Positions 44,576 to 58,412 of a stretch of 64,000 nucleotides of DNA are shown here, one piece after another. The notes beneath the pieces were generated by a model that saw nothing but the letters and a program-made list of their open reading frames with translations, did not search any database and was not told where the DNA came from. The DNA is taken from the NCBI RefSeq assembly GCF_014253075.1, contig NZ_JACLZJ010000010.1, forward strand, positions 1 through 64,000, in the 5' to 3' direction. This stretch comes from Ochrobactrum sp. CM-21-5. Its GTDB lineage: Bacteria; Pseudomonadota; Alphaproteobacteria; Rhizobiales; Rhizobiaceae. The position numbers and the translations under genes are program-made. Position 1 is the first letter of the stretch; every line of letters starts with the position of its first letter.

Positions 44576-47209
44576 ATGGCAGCCGAACGTTATAATCCGC
44601 GCGTGGCGGAAGCTCATTGGCAGAAAATCTGGGAAGATAACCAGACTTTCGAGACGGACAACAGCGATCCGCGCGAGAAATATTATGTGCTCGAGATGTT
44701 CCCCTATCCGTCGGGACGCATCCATATGGGCCATGTGCGCAATTATGCGATGGGTGACGTGGTTGCCCGTTACAAGCGCGCCAAGGGTTTCAACGTCCTG
44801 CATCCGATGGGATGGGATGCGTTCGGCATGCCTGCGGAAAACGCGGCGATGCAGAACAAGGTGCATCCGAAGGAATGGACCTATCAGAATATCGCCACGA
44901 TGAAGCGTCAGCTGAAGTCCATGGGCCTGTCTCTCGACTGGTCGCGTGAATTCGCAACCTGCGATGTCGCATATTATCACCGCCAGCAGATGCTGTTCAT
45001 TGACCTCTTTGAAAAAGGGTTGGTGACGCGCAAGACCTCCAAGGTCAATTGGGATCCGGTCGACAATACCGTGCTCGCCAACGAGCAGGTGGTCGACGGA
45101 CGCGGCTGGCGTTCTGGCGCGCTGGTCGAGCAGCGTGAACTGACACAATGGTTCTTCAAGATCACCGATTTCAACGAAGAGCTGCTGGCCGGTCTCGACA
45201 CGCTGGACCAATGGCCGGACAAGGTCCGTCTCATGCAGAAAAACTGGATCGGCAAGTCGGAAGGCTTGCAGGTTCGTTTTGCGCTGGACAGCCAATCGGC
45301 GCCTGAAGGGTTCTCGGAAGTTGAAGTCTATACGACACGACCGGATACGCTGTTCGGCGCGTCCTTCGTGGCTATAGCCGCCGATCATCCATTGGCGAAA
45401 AAGCTTGCCGCCGACGACGAAGCACTGTCCGCGTTCATTGACGAGTGCCATCATGCCGGAACCTCTCTGGCCGCACTGGAAACGGCTGAGAAAAAGGGCT
45501 TCGATACAGGCGTTAAGGTCAAGCATCCGTTCGACGAGAACTGGGAGCTGCCCGTCTATGTCGCCAATTTCGTTTTGATGGAGTATGGCACGGGCGCGAT
45601 TTTCGGCTGTCCCTCGGGGGATCAGCGCGACCTGGATTTCGCAAACAAATATGGTTTGCCCGTTGTGCCGGTCGTAATGCCGAAAGGCGAAACCGCTGAA
45701 AACTTCAAGATCACCGACACCGCCTATACCGACGATGGCGTGATGATCAATTCACGCTTCCTCGACGGCATGACACCGGAAGCGGCATTCAATGAAGTGG
45801 CAGACCGGCTGGAAAAGACCGACCTCGACGGTCAGCCTCAAGCCGCTCGCAAAGTGCAGTTCCGCCTGCGTGACTGGGGTATTTCACGCCAGCGCTATTG
45901 GGGTTGTCCGATCCCGATGATCCACTGCGAGACCTGCGGCGTCAATCCTGTGCCGCGCGCCGATCTGCCGGTCCAGCTGCCGGACGATGTCGAATTCGAC
46001 CGTCCGGGCAATCCACTCGACCGTCACACGACCTGGCGTCATGTGACGTGCCCGAAATGCGGCGGTGAAGCCCGTCGTGAAACGGATACGATGGACACGT
46101 TCGTCGATTCGTCCTGGTATTATACGCGTTTCACAGCTCCTTGGGAAAACGAGCCGACCGACCGCAAGGCGGCGGATCACTGGTTGCCGGTTGATCAGTA
46201 TATCGGCGGTATCGAACATGCGATTCTGCATTTGCTCTATTCGCGCTTCTTCACCCGCGCCATGAAAGTGGCCGGCCATGTCGGTGTCGATGAGCCGTTC
46301 AAGGGCCTGTTTACGCAAGGGATGGTGGTGCACGAAACCTACAAGGCCAACGGCCAGTGGGTTGCGCCTGCCGATATTCGCATCGAGGAAGTCGACGGCA
46401 AGCGTGTCGCAACCATGCTCGACAACGGCGCGCCGGTTGAAATCGGCTCCATTGAAAAGATGTCGAAATCGAAGAAGAACGTGGTCGATCCCGACGACAT
46501 TATTGCGTCTTATGGTGCGGACACGGCGCGCTGGTTCGTATTGTCCGATTCTCCGCCGGAACGCGATGTGATCTGGACGGAAGCGGGGGCGGAAGGCGCG
46601 CATCGTTTCGTGCAGCGCGTCTGGCGTCTGGTATCGGAAGCGGCGCCCGCGCTGAAGGACGTTCAGCCGAAGGCCGGTGCCGAAGGCGAGGCGCTGGCTG
46701 TTTCCAAGGCCGCGCACAAGGCTGTGAAGGCTATTGGCGACGACATCGAAAAGCTTGCCTTCAACCGCGGTGTGGCGCGTCTTTACGAATTGGTGAATAC
46801 CATTGCCGGTCCGTTGCAGCTGACGGCGAACGGCAAAGCCGATGAAACACTGAAAGCCGCGCTGCGCGAAGCTACGGAAATGCTGATCGTCATGCTGGCG
46901 CCGATGATGCCGCATCTGGCGGAACAGTGCCTGACGGAACTTGACGGCAAGGTTGCGGGGCAGGAAACGCTGGTCGCCCGCGCGGCCTGGCCGACATTCG
47001 ATCCTGCATTGGTCGTGGAAAACGAGATTGTCATGCCAGTGCAGATCAACGGCAAGAAGCGTGGGGATTTGACAATCGCACGCGACGCTGATCAAGCTAG
47101 CATCCAGCAGGCGGTGCTCGAACTTGACTTTGTCAAGGCCGCGCTCGATGGGGGCTCGCCGAAAAAGATCATCGTGGTGCCGCAAAGGATCGTCAATGTC
47201 GTTGCCTGA
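44576..47209 (+). CDS. leuS: Leucyl-tRNA synthetase
   Basis: The 877-residue class I synthetase has the HIGH motif as [15 protein letters not shown] near residue 44, an editing domain at about 225-415 ([21 protein letters not shown]), the zinc-like insertion CPKCGG, and KMSKS in [15 protein letters not shown] near residue 630. The anticodon-binding and C-terminal domains follow. The start at 44576 gives the usual [14 protein letters not shown] beginning. lptE overlaps its 3' end by 14 bases. Confidence 0.97.
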   Translation: MAAERYNPRVAEAHWQKIWEDNQTFETDNSDPREKYYVLEMFPYPSGRIHMGHVRNYAMGDVVARYKRAKGFNVLHPMGWDAFGMPAENAAMQNKVHPKEWTYQNIATMKRQLKSMGLSLDWSREFATCDVAYYHRQQMLFIDLFEKGLVTRKTSKVNWDPVDNTVLANEQVVDGRGWRSGALVEQRELTQWFFKITDFNEELLAGLDTLDQWPDKVRLMQKNWIGKSEGLQVRFALDSQSAPEGFSEVEVYTTRPDTLFGASFVAIAADHPLAKKLAADDEALSAFIDECHHAGTSLAALETAEKKGFDTGVKVKHPFDENWELPVYVANFVLMEYGTGAIFGCPSGDQRDLDFANKYGLPVVPVVMPKGETAENFKITDTAYTDDGVMINSRFLDGMTPEAAFNEVADRLEKTDLDGQPQAARKVQFRLRDWGISRQRYWGCPIPMIHCETCGVNPVPRADLPVQLPDDVEFDRPGNPLDRHTTWRHVTCPKCGGEARRETDTMDTFVDSSWYYTRFTAPWENEPTDRKAADHWLPVDQYIGGIEHAILHLLYSRFFTRAMKVAGHVGVDEPFKGLFTQGMVVHETYKANGQWVAPADIRIEEVDGKRVATMLDNGAPVEIGSIEKMSKSKKNVVDPDDIIASYGADTARWFVLSDSPPERDVIWTEAGAEGAHRFVQRVWRLVSEAAPALKDVQPKAGAEGEALAVSKAAHKAVKAIGDDIEKLAFNRGVARLYELVNTIAGPLQLTANGKADETLKAALREATEMLIVMLAPMMPHLAEQCLTELDGKVAGQETLVARAAWPTFDPALVVENEIVMPVQINGKKRGDLTIARDADQASIQQAVLELDFVKAALDGGSPKKIIVVPQRIVNVVA

Positions 47210-47774
47210 TCGTTTCCTCTCTGCATTCAAGACGTTTCGCGTGGCGTTTTTAGCGCTCGGCGCAGCACTTTTCGTGGCAGGCTGTACCGTGCAGCCGCTT
47301 TACTCGTCAGGCGGTGCGGGCAGCACGATCGGCGGCAGTGTTGCGCCGGACATGCGTACCAAGCTTGCTTCGGTGGCCATCGATCCAGCTGGTGATGTGT
47401 TCGGCCAGCAGGTGCGCAACCGGCTGATCTTCCTGCTCGGAGGCGGCGCTGGAGAGCCCGCCAATCCGAGCTACAGGCTCGGTCTTGGCCTGAGCAGTTA
47501 TACGCTTAATGCCGTGAGCATCGATATCGGCGACCAGACCGACCGTACGGGCCGTCCTTCAGCCGGTATCGTCAAGGCAACATCGAATTTTGTGCTACGT
47601 GACAAGGACGGCAAGCCGCTTGCCACCGGCACACGCACGGTGGGTGCTTCGTTCGATCGTCCGCGTCAGGAATTCGCAAATCTGCGTGCCGAGCGCGATG
47701 CCCGCAAGCGTGCTGCGGAAGAATTGGCGCAGCAGATTTATCTCACTCTCGCGATGAAGATGTCAAAGCTCTGA
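47196..47774 (+). CDS. lptE: LPS-assembly lipoprotein LptE
   Basis: The 192-residue lipoprotein has a signal peptide with lipobox ([20 protein letters not shown]; the Cys is near residue 28) and a body ending in [19 protein letters not shown], as in alphaproteobacterial LptE/RlpB. It plugs LptD in the outer membrane for lipopolysaccharide export. AAAGGATCGTC precedes the ATG at 47196, inside the end of leuS, so the two are translationally coupled. In many Rhizobiales holA follows; here a terminator and a different gene do. Confidence 0.88.
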   Translation: MSLPDRFLSAFKTFRVAFLALGAALFVAGCTVQPLYSSGGAGSTIGGSVAPDMRTKLASVAIDPAGDVFGQQVRNRLIFLLGGGAGEPANPSYRLGLGLSSYTLNAVSIDIGDQTDRTGRPSAGIVKATSNFVLRDKDGKPLATGTRTVGASFDRPRQEFANLRAERDARKRAAEELAQQIYLTLAMKMSKL

Positions 47775-47798
47775 TACTGTTTCGATGTCTGTTTTTTT

Positions 47799-47830
47799 AA
47801 AAGGCGGTGCGGGTTTGTGCCGCCTTTTAT
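47799..47830 (+). terminator. Terminator after lptE
   Basis: AAAAGGCGG (47799-47807) and CCGCCTTTT (47820-47828) pair around a 12-base loop, with ATTC after. It closes leuS-lptE and separates the AAA ATPase gene. Confidence 0.7.
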
Positions 47831-47857
47831 TCTGAGCATCATGATTTGAGGAGAACC

Positions 47858-48952
47858 ATGCGCCTCGTTTCGTTTACGGCCAAAGGCTACCGCTCGCTGC
47901 GTTCCGTCTGTTTCGATCTCGGGCAGGTGACGGTGTTCGTCGGCGAGAACGGGACCGGGAAATCGAACCTCTATCGTGCGCTGCAATTGGTCAAGGCCGC
48001 GGCCCAAGGCAGCTTCTCGATGGAAATTGTGCGCGAAGGCGGCATGCAGTCGGCCATGTGGAGCGGCAATCGTCGCAAGCATGAGCCGGCACGCATCATT
48101 CTGGAAGCGGGTTTCGAGGACGAAAGGCTGGCGTCGAGGCTTTCATATCAGGTGGAAGCAGGTCTGCCGCCACCAGTGTCCGGTGCGTTTCCCTTCGAAC
48201 CCCAGATCAAGGAAGAGCAGCTTCTGCTCGACACGGGACGACGTCCGGTCGATCTGATGGATCGCAAAGGCCCGGCTGTCTTTGCGCGGGATGGGGAGGG
48301 ACGGCGCGTTGAGCACCCTGCTCGTCTTCTGACATCGGAAAGCGGGCTGGCGGTGCTTGGCCAATCGGGCCATTATCCTGAAATCGGTGACCTTTCGACA
48401 CAGATGCGCGGCTGGCGCTTCTATCACGGTTTCAGAAGCGACCAGGAAGCGCCTGTGCGAAAGCCAACAATTGCGGCGACGGCAGCGATGCTCGACGAGG
48501 ATGGCGGCAATCTGGCTTCCGTCTTTGCCACGCTTGCCCATATCCGCCAGGATACGGTCGATCTCGACCGGTTGGTAGGCGATGCACTGGATGATGCAAA
48601 ACTAGTTGTCCCTTTTCCGGAAGAGACAGCGACATTCGGCCTTAGTTTTCCAGCCTTTCCGTCGCGGGTTTTTCGTCCGGGAGAATTGTCGGACGGGCAG
48701 ATCCGGTTGCTGGCGCTGGCAGGCGCATTGTTATCCTATCGCCTGCCGCCCCTGATTGCGCTCAACGAGCCGGAAGCGAGCTTGCATCCGGATATGATTC
48801 CGGCTCTTGCCAGAATGATTGCGCAGGCTTCGCGGCGCAGCCAGATATGGATCGTGACACATTCGGCAGCTCTTGCGGATGCCATTGCAGAACTGTGCGG
48901 CGGCCGACCTGTCCGGGTTGCCAAGAAGAACGGCGAGACGGTGCTGGATTAA
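47858..48952 (+). CDS. Stand-alone AAA ATPase (RecF/SMC-like, COG4637 style)
   Basis: The 364-residue protein has an ABC/SMC-type ATPase fold: Walker A FVGENGTGKSN (about residue 28), signature LSDGQIRLLALAGALL near 290, a Walker B region IALNEPEASLHPD and the H-loop VTHS. Walker B carries Asn where most relatives have Asp before the Glu. No nuclease (TOPRIM) domain is attached and no partner nuclease lies next to it, so it is not an OLD-type defence pair. The substrate is unknown. GAGGAGAACC fixes the ATG at 47858. Confidence 0.85.
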   Translation: MRLVSFTAKGYRSLRSVCFDLGQVTVFVGENGTGKSNLYRALQLVKAAAQGSFSMEIVREGGMQSAMWSGNRRKHEPARIILEAGFEDERLASRLSYQVEAGLPPPVSGAFPFEPQIKEEQLLLDTGRRPVDLMDRKGPAVFARDGEGRRVEHPARLLTSESGLAVLGQSGHYPEIGDLSTQMRGWRFYHGFRSDQEAPVRKPTIAATAAMLDEDGGNLASVFATLAHIRQDTVDLDRLVGDALDDAKLVVPFPEETATFGLSFPAFPSRVFRPGELSDGQIRLLALAGALLSYRLPPLIALNEPEASLHPDMIPALARMIAQASRRSQIWIVTHSAALADAIAELCGGRPVRVAKKNGETVLD

Positions 48953-48980
48953 ACAAAACGGCGAGTCAATGACCCGCCGC
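48953..48980 (-). terminator. Probable terminator for the transaldolase gene
   Basis: On the minus strand CGGCGGGTC and GACTCGCCG pair with one mismatch around a short loop and are followed by TTTTGTTT. It lies 23 bases after the transaldolase stop. Confidence 0.6.
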
Positions 48981-49002
48981 CTTGAACAGAATCCTGCGCC
49001 GG

Positions 49003-49656
49003 TCAGGCGATTTTCTGGCCGGTTTTCGCCCAATCGGCGAGGAAGGCTTCGAGACCCTTGTCGGTCAGCGGGTGCTTGACGAGAGCCTTGAGCGTTGCAG
49101 GAGGTGCGGTGACGACATCAGCGCCAATGAGAGCTGCTTCCTTGACGTGATTGACGGTACGAACCGAAGCGGCCAGAATTTCCGTGCGGAAATCGTAGTT
49201 GTCGTAAATCGTGCGGATTTCTGCAATCAGTTCCATGCCGTTGATACCGGTGTCGTCAAGACGACCGATGAACGGCGAAATGAACGTCGCACCGGCCTTG
49301 GCTGCCAAGAGCGCCTGATTGGCCGAAAAGCAGAGCGTCATGTTGACCTTGTGGCCTTCCGACGAGAGGGCCTTACAGGCTTTGAGACCGTCGAGGGTTA
49401 CGGGCAGCTTGATGCAGATATTATCAGCGATCTTGGAAATGACAGCTGCTTCTTTCATCATCTGCTCATATTCAGTGGCAGCGACTTCAGCAGAAACCGG
49501 ACCCTTGACGATGTTGCAGATTTCCTTGGTGACTTCGATGATGTCACGACCCGATTTCAGAATGAGGGATGGGTTGGTGGTCACGCCATCGACCAACCCG
49601 AGGTCGTTGAGTTCGCGGATTTCCTTTACGTCCGCAGTGTCCACGAAAAACTTCAT
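49003..49656 (-). CDS. tal: Transaldolase (small, subfamily 3B / fructose-6-phosphate aldolase type)
   Basis: The 217-residue barrel enzyme begins [20 protein letters not shown] and shows [20 protein letters not shown]-like [29 protein letters not shown] with the Schiff-base Lys, and [31 protein letters not shown]. This short form acts as transaldolase or fructose-6-phosphate aldolase; the two cannot be told apart by eye. It is divergent from priA. GAGGAACGC precedes the start. Confidence 0.95.
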   Translation of the reverse strand: MKFFVDTADVKEIRELNDLGLVDGVTTNPSLILKSGRDIIEVTKEICNIVKGPVSAEVAATEYEQMMKEAAVISKIADNICIKLPVTLDGLKACKALSSEGHKVNMTLCFSANQALLAAKAGATFISPFIGRLDDTGINGMELIAEIRTIYDNYDFRTEILAASVRTVNHVKEAALIGADVVTAPPATLKALVKHPLTDKGLEAFLADWAKTGQKIA

Positions 49657-49754
49657 AACAGCGTTCCTCCATAATGAGCGCGGGTGTATTGGGAGAGATA
49701 AATCCCGGAAGGTGGCTTTTCTTTAGCGCAAAGCCACGCCAAGGTCACGCCATC

Positions 49755-51977
49755 ATGTCGAAAGATTCGCACGATATTGCCAATAGTGTTTCTGGTCTCT
49801 TTCCGGAGCTCGCACCACGGGTTGTTCCCGTGCTCGTCCCGATGCCCGCAGAGCGGCCTTATTCTTATATGGTGCCGGACGGGATGAACGTCCAGCCCGG
49901 TTCGATCGTACGCGTGCCGTTGGGGCCGAGGGAGGTGGCGGGTATCGTCTGTGAAGGTGAAACCGATGCCGTCGATGCCAGAAAGCTGCGATCCATCTCG
50001 GAAATGTTTGACTGTCCGCCGGTCGATGGCGAGATGCTGCGCTTCATGCGCTGGGCAGCCGACTACACCTTGTCGCCGCCGGGCATGGTAGCGCGTATGG
50101 TGCTGCGCGCACCTGCCGCCTTCGATCCTGAACCAAAAGTTCCGGGCCTTCGTTATTCCGGTAGTGAACCGGAACGCATGACCGATGCCCGTGCGCGCGT
50201 GATGGGGCTTGCCCGCGACGGCCTTGCCTGGACACGCTCCGGCCTTGCACATGCGGCAGGCGTTTCACTGACGGTCGTTGACGGGTTGAAAGCGCAAGGC
50301 GTGTTCGAGGAAGTCATGCTGCCCCCGCCAGCTGTCGTGGCGACGCCGGACACAGATTATGCGCCCGCCACGTTGTCGGAAGACCAGCGGGCCGCAGCCG
50401 AAATGCTTTGTGAAACTGTTGAAGCGGACAGTTTTGCCGTATCGCTGCTTGATGGGGTGACTGGATCGGGCAAAACCGAGGTCTATTTCGAGGCCGTCGC
50501 CAAAGCGTTGGAGCAGGGTAGGCAGGTGCTGATTCTCCTCCCAGAGATCGCCTTGACCCAGCAATTTCTGGATCGCTTTCATAACCGTTTCGGCGCCAAG
50601 CCCGCCGAATGGCATTCCGACCTCGCGCCGCGAACGCGTGAACGCGTCTGGCGGCAAGTGACGGAAGGCACGGTGCGGGTGGTTGCAGGTGCGCGTTCGG
50701 CGCTGTTTCTGCCGTTCAAGGAGCTTGGGCTGATCGTGGTCGATGAAGAACATGACCCTGCCTACAAGCAGGAAGACCGTGTCTTCTATAATGCCCGCGA
50801 CATGGCGGTGGTGCGCGGCCATATTGGCGGCTTTCCGGTAGTGCTGGCGTCAGCGACGCCATCTATCGAAAGCCAGGTCAATGCCGATCAGGGCCGCTAT
50901 AAGCGAATCAAGCTTTACGGGCGTTATGCGGAAGCCGCGCTTCCTGACCTTAAAACCATCGATATGCGCCGGTCCCCGCCGCCGCCAGGGCGCTTTCTGT
51001 CGCCCGCACTCACCGAAGCAGTGGGCAGGACGGTGGCGCGCGGGGAGCAGGCGCTTCTGTTCCTCAACCGGCGCGGTTATGCGCCGCTGACATTGTGTCG
51101 GGTATGCGGCCATCGCTTTCAGTGCCCACAATGTTCGAGCTGGCTGGTCGAGCATCGTTTTCGCGGACAGCTCATGTGCCATCAATGCGGCTATCATGAG
51201 CCGGTACCAGAAGCCTGTCCGGAATGCGGGACGCTCGATCATCTGGTGGCCTGCGGGCCGGGAGTCGAGCGAATCGCCGAAGAAGTTGCGGCGACTTTCA
51301 GCGATGCGCGAATCATAGTTCTTTCGTCGGATATGGCAGGTGGCGTCAAGCGGCTGCGGCTCGAGCTCGATGCCATCGCGAAAGGCGAAGCAGACATCGT
51401 AATTGGTACACAGCTTGTCGCCAAGGGCCACAACTTTCCCAATATGACGCTGGTGGGCGTGGTGGATGCCGATCTAGGGCTGGCGAACGGCGACCCGCGT
51501 GCAGCAGAACGCACGTTCCAGCTGCTCAATCAGGTGACGGGCCGCGCGGGCCGCACGGGCCGCAAGAGCCTCGGCTTGCTCCAGACCTATCAGCCGGATC
51601 ATCCCGTCATGCGCGCTATCGTGAGCAGTGATGCAGAGGCCTTCTACACCCGCGAGATTGAGGAGCGTGAACGCAGCGCGTTGCCGCCATTCGGGCGGCT
51701 TGCGGCGCTCATCATATCTGCTGATAACCGCCCGAATGCCGAGGCTCATGCGCGTGCGCTTCGCCGCGCAGCCCCCGCATCTCCGGAAATTTCTGTACTT
51801 GGCCCGGCGGAAGCGCCTTTGGCGCTAGTGCGCGGCCGTTACCGTTTCCGCATACTGGTCCACGGCACAAAACGTGCTGATATTCAGGGGTTTATTCGGG
51901 CATTGCTAGCTGCTGCACCGAGAGAAAGGGGATCTATCCGGGTGCACGTGGATATTGATCCGCAGAGCTTCCTTTGA
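49755..51977 (+). CDS. priA: Primosomal protein N' (replication restart helicase PriA)
   Basis: The 740-residue helicase reloads the replisome at stalled forks. It has the N-terminal 3'-DNA-binding domain (VPVLVPMPAERPYSYMVPDG), Walker A LLDGVTGSGKTEVYFE, the DEEH box VVDEEHDPAYKQED, and the paired zinc-binding segments (CRVCGHRFQCPQC, CHQCGY, CPECG), then GRAGRTGRKSLGLLQT. I start at the ATG at 49755; an earlier in-frame ATG at 49674 lies in the divergent promoter region. A gap of 66 bases separates it from the next gene. Confidence 0.96.
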   Translation: MSKDSHDIANSVSGLFPELAPRVVPVLVPMPAERPYSYMVPDGMNVQPGSIVRVPLGPREVAGIVCEGETDAVDARKLRSISEMFDCPPVDGEMLRFMRWAADYTLSPPGMVARMVLRAPAAFDPEPKVPGLRYSGSEPERMTDARARVMGLARDGLAWTRSGLAHAAGVSLTVVDGLKAQGVFEEVMLPPPAVVATPDTDYAPATLSEDQRAAAEMLCETVEADSFAVSLLDGVTGSGKTEVYFEAVAKALEQGRQVLILLPEIALTQQFLDRFHNRFGAKPAEWHSDLAPRTRERVWRQVTEGTVRVVAGARSALFLPFKELGLIVVDEEHDPAYKQEDRVFYNARDMAVVRGHIGGFPVVLASATPSIESQVNADQGRYKRIKLYGRYAEAALPDLKTIDMRRSPPPPGRFLSPALTEAVGRTVARGEQALLFLNRRGYAPLTLCRVCGHRFQCPQCSSWLVEHRFRGQLMCHQCGYHEPVPEACPECGTLDHLVACGPGVERIAEEVAATFSDARIIVLSSDMAGGVKRLRLELDAIAKGEADIVIGTQLVAKGHNFPNMTLVGVVDADLGLANGDPRAAERTFQLLNQVTGRAGRTGRKSLGLLQTYQPDHPVMRAIVSSDAEAFYTREIEERERSALPPFGRLAALIISADNRPNAEAHARALRRAAPASPEISVLGPAEAPLALVRGRYRFRILVHGTKRADIQGFIRALLAAAPRERGSIRVHVDIDPQSFL

Positions 51978-52043
51978 CGCGAACTGGCATGGAAGACCGA
52001 CCGAATTTCCGCTATACGGCCTGAAACCAAGAGGGTGAGAGTG

Positions 52044-52433
52044 ATGGAATTCTATCTTCCGACAACGACGGGTGAATGGCTTGCCTGGATGAGTGCGGCT
52101 GTGACCGCTTTTCTGGGGCTGGTCATGCTGTTCGCCCCAGGTATCAGCATGAGGTTGCTGCGGCTCCAGCCCGCAAACGGGCGGTCTGAAGCCTACGGCT
52201 CAATCCGCGCGACCATGGCGGGCTTTTATCTGGGGCTCGGCATTGGCTGCCTCATCTTTGCCCAACCCTTCTTGTGGGTCGTGCTCGGCACAGCATGGGG
52301 GTTCGCGCTGTTCGGGCGCTTCATTTCGATGATGTCGGATAAGGGATCCAGTTTCTATAGTACGGTTTTTGCCGTGATCGAATTCGTGCTGGCGGCGGGT
52401 CCCTTGCTCTATGCTTTTGGCCTTGTTGCGTGA
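52044..52433 (+). CDS. Small membrane protein, four predicted spans
   Basis: The 129-residue product has four hydrophobic segments: MSAAVTAFLGLVMLFAP, MAGFYLGLGIGCLIFAQ, LWVVLGTAWGFALFGRFIS and STVFAVIEFVLAAGPLLYAF. The pattern resembles DUF4345-like proteins, but I cannot assign a function. GAGGGTGAG precedes the ATG at 52044. It lies between priA and the ATP synthase operon. The following gap (52434-52702) should hold the atp promoter, but I cannot place one with confidence. Confidence 0.75.
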   Translation: MEFYLPTTTGEWLAWMSAAVTAFLGLVMLFAPGISMRLLRLQPANGRSEAYGSIRATMAGFYLGLGIGCLIFAQPFLWVVLGTAWGFALFGRFISMMSDKGSSFYSTVFAVIEFVLAAGPLLYAFGLVA

Positions 52434-52702
52434 GCGATTTTACGGCCTGAAGTTGCACACTGCAGCGGTGAAGACGGAAAGTGAGACTTTTTTAACCTTC
52501 AAATGCGGCAAACCTTACACAAAAGTGCGGGATTCCCGTGTTGCGAGTCCTGTTCGTCTATGCTAGACGGCAATCACATTTCGGTGTTGGTGTGCTCGCA
52601 CGTCAGTGGTTTTCCGGAAACATTCAATAAAATCATCGGCTTGGCGCCCTGAGCATCATTGGGTCCCAAAAGGATGATTTCAACGTAGAGAGCAGGTTGT
52701 TC

Positions 52703-54792
<2,090 letters not shown>

Positions 54793-54813
54793 AATTTGTG
54801 ACGGGATGAACGG

Positions 54814-55692
54814 ATGCCTTCACTAAAGGATCTGAGAAACCGTATCGCCTCGGTCAAGGCGACGCAGAAGATCACCAAGGCGATGCAGATGGTCGCTGCG
54901 GCGAAGCTGCGCCGTGCCCAGGAAGCTGCGGAGGCCGCACGGCCTTACTCGCAGCGCATGGGCGCCGTTCTCGCGAATATCGCGCAGAATGTCAGCGGTG
55001 AAGACGCGCCGGCCCTGATGGCTGGTACGGGCAAGGACGACGTGCATCTGCTCGTCGTCTGTACAGCTGAACGCGGCCTTTGCGGCGGTTTCAATTCGCA
55101 GATCGCGCGTCTGGCGCGTGACCATGCCCGCAAGCTCCTGGCTGAAGGCAAGACGGTCAAGATCATCACGGTCGGCAAGAAGGGCGCGGATATTTTGCGT
55201 CGTGAATTTGCCAGCCTGATCATCGATCATGTCAATCTGCGTGAAGTCAAACAGCTCGCTTTCGTGCATGCCGACCAGATCGGCCACAAAGTGATCGGGC
55301 TGTTCGATGAAGGCGCATTTGACGTCTGCACACTGTTCTATTCCGAATTCAAGTCGGTTATCGCCCAGGTTCCGACCGCGCAGCAACTCATTCCCGCTTC
55401 GGCTGGCGATGACGTGCAAGCGGAAGCCGAGGGTGACGCGATTTATGAATACGAACCTGATCCTGCGGCGATCCTGAGCACGCTGATCCCGCGCAATATC
55501 TCGGTCCAGATTTTCCGCGCATTGCTGGAGAACGTGGCAGGCGAGATGGGCGCGAAGATGAGCGCAATGGACAATGCGACGCGCAATGCGGGCGACATGA
55601 TCAACAAGCTGTCGATCACGTATAACCGCCAGCGTCAGGCGCAGATCACCAAGGAACTGATCGAAATCATTTCGGGCGCGGAAGCGCTCTAA
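54814..55692 (+). CDS. atpG: ATP synthase F1 gamma subunit
   Basis: The 292-residue rotor shaft starts [31 protein letters not shown] and ends [19 protein letters not shown] plus [22 protein letters not shown], the two long helices that form the coiled coil. [16 protein letters not shown] is the other conserved block. An insert rich in Asp/Glu (about residues 195-215) is typical of the alphaproteobacterial form. It lies 21 bases after atpA. Confidence 0.97.
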   Translation: MPSLKDLRNRIASVKATQKITKAMQMVAAAKLRRAQEAAEAARPYSQRMGAVLANIAQNVSGEDAPALMAGTGKDDVHLLVVCTAERGLCGGFNSQIARLARDHARKLLAEGKTVKIITVGKKGADILRREFASLIIDHVNLREVKQLAFVHADQIGHKVIGLFDEGAFDVCTLFYSEFKSVIAQVPTAQQLIPASAGDDVQAEAEGDAIYEYEPDPAAILSTLIPRNISVQIFRALLENVAGEMGAKMSAMDNATRNAGDMINKLSITYNRQRQAQITKELIEIISGAEAL

Positions 55693-55703
55693 TCGGAAGG
55701 TAA

Positions 55704-57263
<1,560 letters not shown>

Positions 57264-57344
57264 TGAATTGAGTTCCTATTAAGTTTCGGGCGGGCATTCG
57301 TGCCCGCCGCGAATACTCAATCATTCGAAATTCAAGTGAGAACC

Positions 57345-57752
57345 ATGGCTCAAGCTTTCCAATTCGAACTCGTGTCGCCTGAACGGCTCCTGCTTTCTGC
57401 GCAGGTGACGGAAGTCGTCATTCCGGGTAGCGAAGGCTATCTGACGGCTCTCGCCGGTCATTCTCCGCTGATGACGACGATCATGCCGGGTGTCGTTTCG
57501 GTGAAGCTGGCCGACGGCAAGTCGGACTCTTACGTGGTGTTCGGCGGTTTCGCCGATATTACACCGCAAAGCTGCACCGTACTGGCTGAATCCGCGACTC
57601 ATGTGGACGATATCGACCCGGCTGATATTCAGCGCCGTATCGAACACGCCCGCAAGATGCTGGACGATGCTTCGTCGAACGAACATCGAACCAAGGCAGA
57701 AATCTTCCTGCACCAGCTTATGACGTTGCAGGGCACGATTATGCCAGCCTGA
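57345..57752 (+). CDS. atpC: ATP synthase F1 epsilon subunit
   Basis: The 135-residue subunit starts MAQAFQFELVSPERLLLSAQ and includes VVIPGSEGYLTALAGHSPLMTTIMPG and the beta-sandwich end, followed by the helical hairpin RRIEHARKMLDDASSNEHRTKAEIFLHQL. Epsilon modulates hydrolysis and couples rotation. I start at the ATG at 57345; an upstream in-frame start at 57300 would run through the gap after atpD. A terminator follows. Confidence 0.96.
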   Translation: MAQAFQFELVSPERLLLSAQVTEVVIPGSEGYLTALAGHSPLMTTIMPGVVSVKLADGKSDSYVVFGGFADITPQSCTVLAESATHVDDIDPADIQRRIEHARKMLDDASSNEHRTKAEIFLHQLMTLQGTIMPA

Positions 57753-57775
57753 TAAAGGCATCCTTTGAGATTCTC

Positions 57776-57805
57776 AAAAAAGCGGGCTTTTGGCCCGTTT
57801 TTTTT
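57776..57805 (+). terminator. Terminator after the atp operon
   Basis: CGGGC and GCCCG pair around TTTTG, flanked by an A-run and eight T residues that extend the stem with one bulged G. It ends atpHAGDC. Confidence 0.88.
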
Positions 57806-57919
57806 ATGGCTTTATCGGGTGCGGGAACGGCGTCACGGATGGCTATCCCATCACACTTGCGTGAGTTTGATAAGTTCGCTTGAAAATAGGTCATATGCAA
57901 TTTATCCCAGCCCCTAATC

Positions 57920-57933
57920 ATTAGTTTACTAAT
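57920..57933. promoter_or_regulatory. Probable MarR operator
   Basis: ATTAGT, TT, ACTAAT is a perfect inverted repeat ending 16 bases before the marR start. Its size and TTAG/CTAA half-sites match typical MarR-family operators, and its position would let the protein block its own promoter. Autoregulation is inferred. Confidence 0.65.
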
Positions 57934-57949
57934 TTATAAGGCGATTTGT

Positions 57950-58387
57950 ATGAGCACGGCTGATCTCAGAGCAGAAATGATTGATGCCATGGCGAAGGTT
58001 AATCGCAAATTGCGCACCGTTTTCGACGCGCGCGTGAAAGAGCGAGGGCTGACACTCGCCCGTGCTCGGACCTTGCTGGCGCTGATAGAGCAGGAAGGCC
58101 TCTACCAGAAGGAGCTGGCTGAAGCGCTGGAAATCGAGAATGCGACGATGGTTCGTCTTCTGGACGGGCTGGAGCGCCAGTCTTTCATCGAACGTCAGAC
58201 GGTTCAGGGAGATCGGCGCGCCAAACGTGTGGTGATGACGGAAGAAGGCAAGGTTCTTGCTGAGCAGGTCGTAAAGCTTGCGGGGGATGTCCGCAAAGAC
58301 CTGCTGGAAGATGTCAGCGACGAGGAATTGAGCACTGCGCTCAATGTCTTGCGCAAGATGTCGGCTTCGATGAACAAAACGCACTGA
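57950..58387 (+). CDS. MarR-family transcriptional regulator
   Basis: The 145-residue winged-helix protein has the MarR layout: an N-terminal helix (EMIDAMAKVNRKLRTVFDAR), DNA-reading region LYQKELAEALEIENATMVRLLDGLE, wing FIERQTVQGDRRAKRVVMTEEG, and a C-terminal dimer helix. The D.R.R.K wing motif is standard. The effector and target genes are unknown. A palindrome at 57920-57933 lies just before the gene. It converges with the GntR gene, 25 bases between stops. Confidence 0.93.
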   Translation: MSTADLRAEMIDAMAKVNRKLRTVFDARVKERGLTLARARTLLALIEQEGLYQKELAEALEIENATMVRLLDGLERQSFIERQTVQGDRRAKRVVMTEEGKVLAEQVVKLAGDVRKDLLEDVSDEELSTALNVLRKMSASMNKTH

Positions 58388-58412
58388 ATTCGATCGGCAC
58401 GTCATCCAGCTG

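Noticed and set aside
47858-48952. AAA ATPase as part of a two-gene anti-phage system
   Set aside because: It has no nuclease or effector neighbour: lptE and a terminator lie on one side and a convergent transaldolase on the other.
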